DNA of 64,000 bases from Klenkia soli (GTDB lineage: Bacteria > Actinomycetota > Actinomycetes > Mycobacteriales > Geodermatophilaceae): NCBI RefSeq assembly GCF_900103975.1, contig NZ_FNIR01000011.1:169485-233484 (forward strand). Reading direction: 5' to 3'. Shown in pieces: positions 27,993-35,754 of this stretch. The notes under the pieces are model-generated. The model saw nothing but the letters and a program-made list of their open reading frames with translations, did no database searches and was not told the DNA's origin. Made by a program: the position numbers and the translations under genes. Within the stretch, counting starts at the first letter, position 1. Each line of letters begins with the position of its first letter.

Positions 27993-28465
27993 GCGCTGTC
28001 GGCCAGCAGGCCGGGGGCGCGCTCGACCAGGGCCCGTTCGTCGGCGTAGGCCAACCGGGCCGACAGCTCGGCCAACGGCACCCAGGCCACCTCGGTGACC
28101 TCGACGTCCTCGTCGGAGAGCTCGCCGCCGGTGGCCCGCAGCAGGAAGTGGTGCACGGTCTTGTGCACGCGTCGGCCGTCGGCGACGAACCAGAAGTCGA
28201 TGATGCCCAGCGGGGCGACGATCTCCCCGCGGATGCCGGTCTCCTCGGCGACCTCGCGGACCGCGGTGTCCTCGGGGGTCTCGCCGGCCTCGATGTGGCC
28301 CTTCGGGAGCGACCAGAGCAGGCGGCCGCGGCGGTCGGTGCGACCGATGAGCGCAGCGCGGGGACCGGTGCCGTCGTCGTCGGCGACCACCAGGCCACCG
28401 GCCGAGGTCTCGTCGACCCGGCGCAGACGTCGGCCCGGGCGCCGTCGTCCGCCCGTCGGAGCCAT
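27989..28465 (-). CDS. NUDIX hydrolase
   Basis: 158 aa. The full Nudix box [23 protein letters not shown] (GX5EX7REVXEEXGI) lies at about residues 54-76. It cleaves nucleoside-diphosphate-linked substrates; the specificity is unknown. It heads the minus-strand unit NUDIX-DUF6049-murJ-pseudokinase, divergent from pcnA with only 42 bp between the two starts. ATG 28465 has TACCCT 6 nt upstream. Confidence 0.92.
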   Translation of the reverse strand: MAPTGGRRRPGRRLRRVDETSAGGLVVADDDGTGPRAALIGRTDRRGRLLWSLPKGHIEAGETPEDTAVREVAEETGIRGEIVAPLGIIDFWFVADGRRVHKTVHHFLLRATGGELSDEDVEVTEVAWVPLAELSARLAYADERALVERAPGLLADSA

Positions 28466-28471
28466 GCCTGC

Positions 28472-28477
28472 AGGGTA
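28472..28477 (-). promoter_or_regulatory. Leaderless -10 box for the NUDIX-murJ unit
   Basis: On the minus strand TACCCT (TANNNT) ends 6 nt before ATG 28465, back to back with the pcnA promoter. Confidence 0.55.
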
Positions 28478-28493
28478 GCGCGACCGACGTCGG

Positions 28494-28499
28494 TAGCCT
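28494..28499 (+). promoter_or_regulatory. Leaderless -10 box for pcnA
   Basis: TAGCCT ends 8 nt before GTG 28508. Confidence 0.5.
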
Positions 28500-28507
28500 G
28501 GGCGGTC

Positions 28508-29977
28508 GTGTCCGAGCAGCCCCCGCGTCCCGCGCCCGAGCCGGTCCCCGAGGCCGTGCAGCAGACCGTCCGGGACCTGGTCGACCTGACCCCGGTGCTG
28601 GGCCTGGTGGGCGACCGGTTCACCGCGGCCGGGCACGAGGTGCACCTCGTCGGCGGCTCGGTCCGCGACGCGCTGCTGGCGGCCGGGTCGGGGTCGACCC
28701 GCATCGGCGACCTGGACCTGACCACGTCGGCCACCCCGGAGCAGACCCTCGCCGTCCTCGAGGGGCTGGCGGGTTCCACGTGGAACACCGGGATCGCCTT
28801 CGGCACGGTCGGGGCCGAGGTCCGCGGTGAGCGGCTGGAGATCACCACCTACCGGGCCGACCGCTACGACCGCGAGTCCCGCAACCCGTCGGTGGCCTGG
28901 GGGTCGTCGTTGCTGGACGACCTCGCGCGCCGCGACTTCACGGTGAACGCCATGGCCGTGTCGCTGGGGCCCGACCGCACCGTCACCGATCCCTTCGGCG
29001 GCCTCGGCGACCTGCTGGCCGGCCGGCTCCGCACCCCGGGCCGGGCCGAGGACTCCTTCGCCGACGACCCGCTGCGGATGCTGCGCGCCGTCCGGTTCGT
29101 CGCGCAGCTGGGCCTCGCGCCCTCCCCCGAGGTGGTCGGGGCCATGACGGCGCTGGCCCCCGAGCTGGGGCGGATCACCGCCGAGCGCGTGCAGCAGGAG
29201 TTCTCCCGCACGCTGCTCAACCCCGCCCCCCGCGCCGCGCTCGAGCTGTTCGTGTCGACCGGGCTGGCCGACGTCGTCCTGCCCGAGCTCGCCGCGCTCC
29301 GCATGGAGATCGACGAGCACCACCAGCACAAGGACGTCTACGGCCACTCCCTGACCGTGCTGGACCAGGCCATCGCGCTGGAGGAGCCGGGCTCGCCGCC
29401 GGACCTCGTGCTGCGGTTGGCGGCGCTGCTGCACGACATCGGCAAGCCGGCCACCCGCCGGCACGAGGACCGCGGCCGGGTCTCCTTCCACCACCACGAG
29501 GTGGTCGGCGCGAAGCTCGTGCGCAAGCGGTTGCAGGCGCTGAAGTACTCGAAGGAGGTCGTGGAGCAGGTCTCGCGGCTGACCTTCCTGCACCTGCGGT
29601 TCCACGGCTACGGCTCGGGCGAGTGGACCGACTCCGCCGTCCGCCGGTACGTGACCGATGCCGGTGACCTGCTGGAGCGGCTGCACAAGCTGGTGCGCTC
29701 GGACTCCACCACCCGCAACAAGCGGCGCGCGGCGGCGCTGTCGGCGACCTACGATTCGCTCGAGCGCCGGATCGCCGAGCTGTCCGCCGCCGAGGACCTC
29801 GCCCGGGTGCGGCCGGACCTGGACGGCAACCGGATCATGGAGCTGCTGCAGATCTCGCCGGGCCCCGAGGTCGGTGCGGCGTGGCGCTTCCTCAAGGAGC
29901 TGCGCCTGGAGCGCGGACCGGTCGACCCGGAGGTCGCCGAGGCCGAGCTCCTCACCTGGTGGAACGCCCGCCCCTAG
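28508..29977 (+). CDS. pcnA: CCA-adding tRNA nucleotidyltransferase
   Basis: 489 aa. The class II nucleotidyltransferase head has [13 protein letters not shown] and the metal motif [10 protein letters not shown] (DxD), then [10 protein letters not shown] and [17 protein letters not shown]-terminal HD domain contains [11 protein letters not shown]. It adds or repairs the CCA end of tRNAs. GTG 28508 is the only start compatible with the promoter box and the family N-terminus. A perfect parS palindrome is embedded in codons for Ser-Thr-Trp-Asn at 28773. Confidence 0.95.
   Translation: MSEQPPRPAPEPVPEAVQQTVRDLVDLTPVLGLVGDRFTAAGHEVHLVGGSVRDALLAAGSGSTRIGDLDLTTSATPEQTLAVLEGLAGSTWNTGIAFGTVGAEVRGERLEITTYRADRYDRESRNPSVAWGSSLLDDLARRDFTVNAMAVSLGPDRTVTDPFGGLGDLLAGRLRTPGRAEDSFADDPLRMLRAVRFVAQLGLAPSPEVVGAMTALAPELGRITAERVQQEFSRTLLNPAPRAALELFVSTGLADVVLPELAALRMEIDEHHQHKDVYGHSLTVLDQAIALEEPGSPPDLVLRLAALLHDIGKPATRRHEDRGRVSFHHHEVVGAKLVRKRLQALKYSKEVVEQVSRLTFLHLRFHGYGSGEWTDSAVRRYVTDAGDLLERLHKLVRSDSTTRNKRRAAALSATYDSLERRIAELSAAEDLARVRPDLDGNRIMELLQISPGPEVGAAWRFLKELRLERGPVDPEVAEAELLTWWNARP
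28773..28786. other. parS: parS site inside pcnA
   Basis: GTTCCACGTGGAAC is a perfect palindrome, identical to the parA-leader site. It lies in coding sequence about 14 kb to the right of parAB. Confidence 0.78.
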
Positions 29978-29983
29978 CCGGGT

Positions 29984-30025
29984 GTGGAGTCGCTGCGCAT
30001 CGTTCTCCGAGCCCTGCGACTCCAC
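29984..30025 (+). repeat. 42-bp hairpin repeat, copy 1 (after pcnA)
   Basis: Arms GTGGAGTCGC and GCGACTCCAC are fully complementary around a 22-nt loop ending CTCCGAGCCCT. It starts 7 nt after the pcnA stop. It shares 35 of 42 bases with copy 2 at 30348. Confidence 0.75.
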
Positions 30026-30348
30026 CAGCTGGAGGTGGCGATCGCCTGGGGTGGGGAGTCGGCCAGGTCGTCGCACACCAGCGCCCTGCACGTGCACCGC
30101 GCGCGGGTGGAGCTGCCCCGGTCGGCGGTGCGGGTCGCGGGGGTGCGGGGCCACTACGCCACCCCGGAGGACGGCGGCCTCGAGCAGATCACGGTGCCGC
30201 GCGGGCGACACCTGTCCGGCAGGCCGACCTGGTCCGGCAGAACGCCGTCGTCGGCGCGGGCCTGCGACTGCTGCGGTTCCCCGTACCCCGCCTCCGTCGG
30301 GAGCAGGCCGCGTGCGGACGGGAGCTACGCCGGGCCCTGGGCCTCTGA
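30026..30348 (+). pseudogene. Decayed DUF559/AbiEi-like gene fragment
   Basis: No intact gene fills this 320-bp stretch. One frame reads [20 protein letters not shown]...ATPED, resembling the VHRARL...TTPART segment before the nuclease-like part of DUF559/AbiEi proteins. A different frame (about 30220-30348) reads [20 protein letters not shown]...[11 protein letters not shown] and a stop, resembling the C-terminus of DUF559 (RQNALV.AGWRVLRF). The central part and the start are missing and the frame shifts between the pieces. The family call rests on short motifs. Confidence 0.5.
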
Positions 30349-31653
30349 TGGAGTCGCCGAGCTTCGTCCTCCGAGCCCTGCGACTCCGTTGGCGATCGCG
30401 GCCGTGAGGTAGAGGACGGCGACGACGACGAGAGCCGGCACGCTGGTCCCCGAGCTGGGCAGCAGCAGGGCGGCGACCACGACCGCCGCCACGAAGGTGA
30501 CGTTGAACAGGGTGTCGTAGACGGAGAAGACCCGGCCCCGGAAGTCGTCGTGCACGACCTCCTGCAGGGTGCTGTCCACGCAGATCTTCACCGCCTGGCC
30601 GACGAAGCCCAGCACGAAGCCGGCGGCCACGATCGTCGGCGGGCTGAAGGGCAGGCCGAGACCGAGCTGCCCCACCGCGCCGAGCAGCAGCACGGCCGTC
30701 GTCCAGCGGTTCTTGCCCCAGCGCCGGACGGCCGGCGGGGTGGCCGCGGCGGCCAGCAGGGTGCCCAGGGCACCGGCGGCCAGCACCTGGGCCAGCCCCG
30801 GCAGACCGACCGGGAACCACCCGACGGGCTGCAACGAGTTCCGGTAGAGCAGCAGCGTCAGCAGGGTGAGCAGGCCGAAGCAGACCCGCTGGACCGCCAT
30901 CACGCCCAGGACCCAGGTGGCGGCCCGGGAGGCCAGCACGTGCCGGGCGCCGGCCACCATGCCGTGCAGCACGTCCCGTGCGGACACCGTGGCCGCCCGG
31001 GAGGTGTGGTCGGGCCCGAGGTGGGGCCGGGCGAACCCCGAGACGACGGCCGCGCCCAGCAGGTAGGCGGGGGCCGAGCAGAGCGCGAGCAGCGCGTACC
31101 CGCCGTCCGTGCCGCCCAGCAGCGACTGCACCCCGATCGCCACGCCCCCGCCCAGCACCCCGGACACCGCGCCGGCGGTGGTGGTCAGCGCGTTGGCCGG
31201 CACCAGCTGGGGTCGGTCGCAGGTGTGCGGCAGCCCCGCCGACAACGCCGACAGCACGAACCGGTTGACCGAGAACACCGCCAACCCGGCCAGGTAGAAC
31301 AGCGGGCCGCTCACCCCCCACCAGGTCAGCGCGGCCACCAGGCCGACCAGTCCGGCGCGGACGCAGTTGGCGACCACCAGCACCTGGCGTCGGCTCCACC
31401 GGTCCAGCCACACGCCGGCGAAGGGGCCGACCAGGGAGTAGGGCACCAGCAGGATCGCGAACCCGGCGGCGACGTCGACCGGGTCGGCGGCCCGTTGCGG
31501 GTTGAACAGCACCGTGCCGGCCAGCGCGGCCTGGAACACGCCGTCGCCGAACTGGGAGGCCAGCCGGGTCAGCAGCAGCCGCCGGAAGTCGGCCCGGCCC
31601 AGCAGGCGGCGCGCAGTCGCCCCCCGTCCGGATGCCCGGACCTGCCCTGCCAC
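30325..31653 (-). CDS. Major facilitator superfamily transporter
   Basis: 442 aa with about 12 hydrophobic helices. The MFS loop motif is present as [17 protein letters not shown] (GxxxDRxxRR) after TM2. It is syntenic with mycobacterial Rv0037c, next to yqgE; the substrate is unknown. The last 17 residues ([15 protein letters not shown] region) are encoded by hairpin-repeat copy 2, and the stop falls inside the DUF559 remnant, so the C-terminus looks acquired. GTG 31653 has TAGGGT 6 nt upstream. Confidence 0.88.
   Translation of the reverse strand: MAGQVRASGRGATARRLLGRADFRRLLLTRLASQFGDGVFQAALAGTVLFNPQRAADPVDVAAGFAILLVPYSLVGPFAGVWLDRWSRRQVLVVANCVRAGLVGLVAALTWWGVSGPLFYLAGLAVFSVNRFVLSALSAGLPHTCDRPQLVPANALTTTAGAVSGVLGGGVAIGVQSLLGGTDGGYALLALCSAPAYLLGAAVVSGFARPHLGPDHTSRAATVSARDVLHGMVAGARHVLASRAATWVLGVMAVQRVCFGLLTLLTLLLYRNSLQPVGWFPVGLPGLAQVLAAGALGTLLAAAATPPAVRRWGKNRWTTAVLLLGAVGQLGLGLPFSPPTIVAAGFVLGFVGQAVKICVDSTLQEVVHDDFRGRVFSVYDTLFNVTFVAAVVVAALLLPSSGTSVPALVVVAVLYLTAAIANGVAGLGGRSSATPSEAQGPA
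30348..30389 (+). repeat. 42-bp hairpin repeat, copy 2
   Basis: Arms ATGGAGTCGC and GCGACTCCGT pair over 10 bp with one G-T wobble. The outermost pair is A-T where copy 1 has G-C. It starts at the stop codon of the DUF559 remnant and is read through by the MFS gene on the other strand. Confidence 0.72.
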
Positions 31654-31659
31654 ACCCGC

Positions 31660-31665
31660 ACCCTA
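31660..31665 (-). promoter_or_regulatory. Leaderless -10 box for the MFS gene
   Basis: On the minus strand TAGGGT ends 6 nt before GTG 31653. Confidence 0.55.
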
Positions 31666-31724
31666 CGGCCGGGTCCGTCCTCGGCAGCGGCGCCCGGGAG
31701 CCCCCTGCCGGGCCCGACCTGGGG

Positions 31725-31730
31725 CACACT
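31725..31730 (+). promoter_or_regulatory. Leaderless -10-like box for yqgE
   Basis: CACACT ends 7 nt before ATG 31738. The same hexamer precedes the ATP-grasp gene at 61981. Confidence 0.45.
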
Positions 31731-31737
31731 GGACCCG

Positions 31738-32391
31738 ATGAACGCGGTCCCCCCGTCGCCAGACCCGGACCGCCGGCCCACCGCCTCACCCGCGGGCCGG
31801 CGGCCCCGCGGGGAGCTGCCCCGGTTGACCCTCGGGGGGCTGGACGACGTCCGGCCCGGCTGCCTGCTGGTGGCGATGCCGATGCTGGTGGACCCCAACT
31901 TCGCCGGCACCGTCGTCTACGTGGTCGACCACTCGGCCACCGGCACCGTCGGGGTGGTGCTCAACCGGCCCAGCGAGGTGCGCATCGCCGACGTGCTGCC
32001 GGTGTGGGCCGACCTGGCCGTCGACCCCGGGGTCTTCCACGTCGGCGGCCCCTGCGAGAGCGAGACGGCGCTGTGCCTGGCGGTCACCTCGGGCGGTGCA
32101 CCCGGGCTGCAGCTGGTCGGCGACGACGTCCACCTCGTCGACCTGGACCACGACCCCGACGAGCTGCGCGGGGCCGTCCACGGGTTGCGGGTGTTCGCCG
32201 GGTACGCGGGCTGGTCACCGGGGCAGCTCGGCGGCGAGCTGGTCGAGGGGGCCTGGGCCTGCGTGCCGGGCCGGGCCGACGACGTCCTGGCGCAGGACGG
32301 CGAGGCGCAGCTGTGGCAGCGGGTGCTGCGGCGGCAGACCGGTGCACGCGGTGTGCTCAGCACCGCGACCCCGGACCCGACCCAGAACTGA
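31738..32391 (+). CDS. yqgE: YqgE/AlgH family protein (UPF0301)
   Basis: 217 aa. The family pattern is [26 protein letters not shown], then [13 protein letters not shown], then [10 protein letters not shown] and [16 protein letters not shown]. The N-terminal 30 residues are a Pro/Arg-rich extension. Function is not settled; the fold is compact and cytoplasmic. The MFS-yqgE-lipoprotein arrangement mirrors the Rv0037c-Rv0040c region. Confidence 0.93.
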   Translation: MNAVPPSPDPDRRPTASPAGRRPRGELPRLTLGGLDDVRPGCLLVAMPMLVDPNFAGTVVYVVDHSATGTVGVVLNRPSEVRIADVLPVWADLAVDPGVFHVGGPCESETALCLAVTSGGAPGLQLVGDDVHLVDLDHDPDELRGAVHGLRVFAGYAGWSPGQLGGELVEGAWACVPGRADDVLAQDGEAQLWQRVLRRQTGARGVLSTATPDPTQN

Positions 32392-32451
32392 CGGGCCCAC
32401 GTGCCCCAGGGGTCTCGCACAGGAGGTGCGGGTCTGGCAGACTGAGGGCTG

Positions 32452-32488
32452 CGGGAGGGACGGTCTGGGGAAGAGACCGTCCCTCCCG
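32452..32488 (+). terminator. Intrinsic terminator of yqgE
   Basis: A perfect 15-bp stem (CGGGAGGGACGGTCT and its complement) with loop GGGGAAG, followed by TT. Confidence 0.85.
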
Positions 32489-32519
32489 TTCCAGTTGATG
32501 AGCCCCGGTCCGGTCGCAC

Positions 32520-32578
32520 GGCTGCGTCGCAGGGACCCGGTGCGTGCGGAGCACGTGCCGGGGGGCGACGTGGTCCTT
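32520..32578 (+). repeat. 59-nt hairpin repeat, copy B (after the lipoprotein gene)
   Basis: 54 of 59 bases are shared with copy A. All five changes keep the plus-strand pairing except one in the internal loop (position 16). It ends exactly at the lipoprotein stop codon. Confidence 0.75.
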
Positions 32579-33358
32579 CTAGAAGCCCAGTTGGGCGGCG
32601 ACCTGGGGGTAGTCGGCCACGAGCGCGGTGTCGGCGTCGGCGGGCAGCGTGATGGTCCGGGGTCCGTGGTCGGCCAGGGTGATCGTCACGTCGAAGCTCT
32701 GGTCGGGCAGCCGCGTCGTGTACTGCAGCAGCAACTGGTCCTCGGCCGAGACGACCACCGTGGCACCGGTGCCGGTCCGGTACGCCGCACCCAGCTGGCC
32801 GTTGACCGACCGCTGGCCCTGCCAGGTGTACCCGCGCTCGGTGAAGGCGCGGGGGTCGTCGTCGGCGCGCTGGGAGAGGTTGGGCACCAGCTGCACCAGG
32901 ACGTCGACCAGCGACGCCGTGCCGTCGGCCTGGGTGCTGGAGATCGGCCGGCGCAGGTAGGTGGTGTCCGGCCGACCGGCGGCGGCCATCGCGTCGGTGA
33001 GGCCGGGGACGTCGCCGTACCAGAGGTCGGCGGTGGTGAAGAACAGGGTGCGTGAGTCGTCGGGCTGCCCGTTGCCGAAGGTGGTGACCGCCTGCGCGCT
33101 GCCGATCCCGCCCTGGAAGTCGATCTCCCCGGTCAGGGTCAGGACGGCGCTCTCGGCGTAGGGGGCGGTGACGGTGAAGTCGGCGCCGCCCTCGGTGTAG
33201 TCGCGGTGCAGCAGCCCGGCCAGGGTGTCGGCCTCGGCGTCGGTGATCGGGTCGCCCGGGGTGCGGGTGTCCGCGGAGCCGCCGCTGCAGCCGGTGAGCA
33301 GCCCCAAGACGAGGGCGAGCAGGACGGCGAGCAGGCGGGACGAGGATCGGGCCGGCAT
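32579..33358 (-). CDS. Secreted lipoprotein of unknown function
   Basis: 259 aa. The signal peptide has lipobox LLTGC, with Cys near residue 24, so the mature protein is lipid-anchored outside. The mature part is beta-rich (ADFTVTAPYAESAVLTLTGEI..., TLFFTTADLWYGDVPGL, YTWQGQRSVNGQLGAAYRTG), loosely like LolA/LppX-type lipid carriers. That resemblance is weak and is inference only. ATG 33358 has TAGCGT 6 nt upstream. Confidence 0.82.
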   Translation of the reverse strand: MPARSSSRLLAVLLALVLGLLTGCSGGSADTRTPGDPITDAEADTLAGLLHRDYTEGGADFTVTAPYAESAVLTLTGEIDFQGGIGSAQAVTTFGNGQPDDSRTLFFTTADLWYGDVPGLTDAMAAAGRPDTTYLRRPISSTQADGTASLVDVLVQLVPNLSQRADDDPRAFTERGYTWQGQRSVNGQLGAAYRTGTGATVVVSAEDQLLLQYTTRLPDQSFDVTITLADHGPRTITLPADADTALVADYPQVAAQLGF

Positions 33359-33364
33359 GCCACC

Positions 33365-33370
33365 ACGCTA
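33365..33370 (-). promoter_or_regulatory. Leaderless -10 box for the lipoprotein gene
   Basis: On the minus strand TAGCGT (TANNNT) ends 6 nt before ATG 33358. Confidence 0.55.
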
Positions 33371-33393
33371 GCGGCGGCACACCGGCCCGTCCC

Positions 33394-34473
33394 TCAGCGC
33401 TCGACGGTGCCGGCGATGAAGGCCTCGACCGCGTCGCGGGCCTCGGAGTCGCTGTACTGCTCCGGCGGGCTCTTCATGAAGTACGACGACGCCGACAGGA
33501 TCGGGCCGCCGATGCCCCGGTCCAGGGCGATCTTCGCGGCGCGGACGGCGTCGATGATGATGCCGGCCGAGTTCGGGGAGTCCCAGACCTCGAGCTTGTA
33601 CTCGAGGTTCAGCGGGACGTCGCCGAACGCGCGACCCTCGAGGCGGACGTAGGCCCACTTGCGGTCCGAGAGCCACGGCACGTGGTCCGACGGGCCGATG
33701 TGCACGTTGCCCTTGCCCATGTCGCGGTCGACCTGGCTGGTCACCGACTGGGTCTTGGAGATCTTCTTGGACTCCAGGCGCTCGCGCTCGAGCATGTTCT
33801 TGAAGTCCATGTTGCCGCCGACGTTGAGCTGCATGGTGCGGTCCAGCTGCACGCCGCGGTCCTCGAAGAGCTTGGCCAGCACGCGGTGGGTGATGGTGGC
33901 GCCGACCTGGCTCTTGATGTCGTCGCCGACGATCGGCACCCCGGCGTCGGTGAACTTCTGCGCCCACGCGGGGGTGCCGGCGATGAAGACGGGCAGCGCG
34001 TTGACGAAGGCGACCTTCGCGTCGATGGCGGCCTGGGCGTAGAACTCCGCGGCCTCCTGGGAGCCCACGGGCAGGTAGCAGACCAGGACGTCGGCGCCGG
34101 ACTCGCGCAGCGCGGTGACCATGTCGACCGGCTGCTCGTCGGACTCCTCGACGATCTCGCGGTAGTACTTGCCCAGGCCGTCGAGGGTGTGGCCGCGCTG
34201 CACGGTCACGCCCAGCGGCGGGACGTCGGCGATGGTGATGGTGTTGTTCTCGCTGGCCACGATGGCCTCGGACAGGTCGCGGCCGACCTTCTTGGCGTCG
34301 ACGTCGAACGCGGCGACGAACTGGACGTCGGAGACGTGGTAGTCGCCGAACCGGACGTGCATCAGGCCCGGCACGGACTTCGTGTCGTCGGCGTCCTTGT
34401 AGTACTCGACGCCCTGCACCAGCGACGCCGCGCAGTTGCCGACGCCGACGATGGCGACCTTGACCGATCCCAT
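33394..34473 (-). CDS. ino1: Inositol-3-phosphate synthase
   Basis: 359 aa, the short actinobacterial class. NAD-binding [20 protein letters not shown] at the N-terminus, [28 protein letters not shown] and SKTQSVTSQ are active-site segments. It converts glucose-6-phosphate to inositol-3-phosphate for phosphatidylinositol and mycothiol. ATG 34473 follows CGAGGAGGA. A PadR regulator gene lies 58 bp upstream on the same strand, the same pair as Rv0046c-Rv0047c. Confidence 0.96.
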   Translation of the reverse strand: MGSVKVAIVGVGNCAASLVQGVEYYKDADDTKSVPGLMHVRFGDYHVSDVQFVAAFDVDAKKVGRDLSEAIVASENNTITIADVPPLGVTVQRGHTLDGLGKYYREIVEESDEQPVDMVTALRESGADVLVCYLPVGSQEAAEFYAQAAIDAKVAFVNALPVFIAGTPAWAQKFTDAGVPIVGDDIKSQVGATITHRVLAKLFEDRGVQLDRTMQLNVGGNMDFKNMLERERLESKKISKTQSVTSQVDRDMGKGNVHIGPSDHVPWLSDRKWAYVRLEGRAFGDVPLNLEYKLEVWDSPNSAGIIIDAVRAAKIALDRGIGGPILSASSYFMKSPPEQYSDSEARDAVEAFIAGTVER

Positions 34474-34531
34474 GGGTCCTCCTCGTGCCGCGACGGTGCG
34501 CGGCTGGTTGTGGTTGTGGCTGGGTGTGTGG

Positions 34532-35116
34532 CTAGGCGGTGCTGTCCGGGCCCGGCGACGCTGCCGGGTCGGCACGTTCTCGGTCGATCAGCTCGGAGAG
34601 CCAGCGGACCTCGCGGTCCACGCTCTCCAGCCCGTGGCGCTGCAGCTCCGCGGTGTAGCGGTCCACCCGGGCCCGGGTGCGGCCGAGGGCGGCCCGCAGC
34701 CCGTCGCGCTGCCGCTCGACGGTGCGCCGCCGGCCCTCGAGGATGCGGAGCCGGGCATCGGCGGCCGTGGAGCCGAAGAACGCCAGGTGGACGCCGAAGC
34801 GCCCCTCCTCCTCGTAGGCCTCCGGGCCGGTCTGCGCGACCAGGGTGTGGAAGCGCTCCTTGCCCTCGGCGGTGATGGCGTAGACGACCCGGCCACGCCG
34901 CCCGGTGAGGGGCGGCGCGTCGGCCGGGAGCAGGCCGCGGGGGTCGTGGTCGGCCACCGACACGAGCCCGGCGGCCAGCATCTTCTTCAGGGCCGGGTAG
35001 AGCGACCCGTAGGAGATGCTGCGCAGTCCCCCGAGCGTGACCGCGAGCTGCTTGCGCAGCTCGTAGCCGTGCACCGGGCCCTGCTGGAGCAGGCCGAGGA
35101 TGGCGAGCTCGAGCAC
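34532..35116 (-). CDS. PadR-family transcriptional regulator
   Basis: 194 aa. The N-terminal winged helix ([23 protein letters not shown]..., [19 protein letters not shown]) is the PadR signature. The C-terminal helical part (about 115-185) is of the Vir/PadR_C type for dimerisation. It probably represses its own operon and ino1. GTG 35116 follows AAGGGGGTGG. A perfect 7-3-7 inverted repeat lies 27 bp upstream. Confidence 0.9.
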   Translation of the reverse strand: MLELAILGLLQQGPVHGYELRKQLAVTLGGLRSISYGSLYPALKKMLAAGLVSVADHDPRGLLPADAPPLTGRRGRVVYAITAEGKERFHTLVAQTGPEAYEEEGRFGVHLAFFGSTAADARLRILEGRRRTVERQRDGLRAALGRTRARVDRYTAELQRHGLESVDREVRWLSELIDRERADPAASPGPDSTA

Positions 35117-35142
35117 TTCGCCACCCCCTTCTCGCTGATCGA

Positions 35143-35159
35143 CGTATCGGGACGATACG
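35143..35159. promoter_or_regulatory. Candidate PadR operator
   Basis: CGTATCG-GGA-CGATACG is a perfect inverted repeat in an unusually AT-rich gap between padR and the divergent DUF5318 gene. Confidence 0.5.
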
Positions 35160-35205
35160 AACATACGACTTCGTTTGTCATGTCGGCGGGGGGCGGTAGC
35201 GGTCG

Positions 35206-35211
35206 TAACCT
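35206..35211 (+). promoter_or_regulatory. Leaderless -10 box for the DUF5318 gene
   Basis: TAACCT ends 6 nt before GTG 35218. Confidence 0.55.
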
Positions 35212-35217
35212 GGTTCG

Positions 35218-35628
35218 GTGACCCGGCGATCGACGGTCGACTACGCACTGCGCAAACGCGCCGTGCTGGCCGACGTCCGGGCCGGTCGGGTGGCGCTGGC
35301 CGAGGTGTGCGACGCCACACCCCAGCTGGTGCAGGCCGCCCGGCACCACGGCGAGGGGACCGAGGAGACCTGCCCGGTCTGCCGTCGGTGGCGGTTGACC
35401 CGGGTCAACTACGTCTACGGTGATGCCCTGGGCACGGTGGCCGGCCAGGCCAAGCGCGAGCGCGAACTGGCCCGCATGGACGCCGCGCAGGACGAGTTCG
35501 CCGTCCACGCGGTCGAGGTCTGCCGTGGGTGCGGGTGGAACCACCTGGCCCTCTCGTACGTCCTGGGAGCGGTGGTCGAGCCCGGGCGCGCCCCGCGCCG
35601 CCCCGGGCGGCGGTCCGCGCCGGACTGA
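35218..35628 (+). CDS. DUF5318 family protein
   Basis: 136 aa. Two CxxC pairs (ETCPVCRRWRL and VCRGCGWNH) suggest a zinc ribbon. The N-terminal RRSTVDYALRKRAVLADVRAG is the family's conserved helix. Function is unknown. In actinobacteria this gene almost always precedes ponA, as here (127 bp), hinting at a cell-wall or division link. Confidence 0.88.
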   Translation: MTRRSTVDYALRKRAVLADVRAGRVALAEVCDATPQLVQAARHHGEGTEETCPVCRRWRLTRVNYVYGDALGTVAGQAKRERELARMDAAQDEFAVHAVEVCRGCGWNHLALSYVLGAVVEPGRAPRRPGRRSAPD

Positions 35629-35754
35629 CCTGCGCCGCGCCCTGCGACGGAACGGTCCCGGCCCTCCACAGCTCCACACGTCATCCTGGTGCCGACACCC
35701 GGGTCGACGACGACTCCGCCCAGCCCGCCACCGACCGAGAGAGGGGCCCCCGCC

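Noticed and set aside
27989..31789. A 1266-codon minus-strand frame ending as the NUDIX protein
   Set aside because: Only the last 158 codons look like a protein; the rest is antisense to pcnA and the MFS region. The start at 28465 with its -10 box explains the gene.
32430..32488. A small RNA gene with a CAGACT box just before the yqgE terminator hairpin
   Set aside because: The box is a weak match and the hairpin is fully explained as the yqgE terminator.
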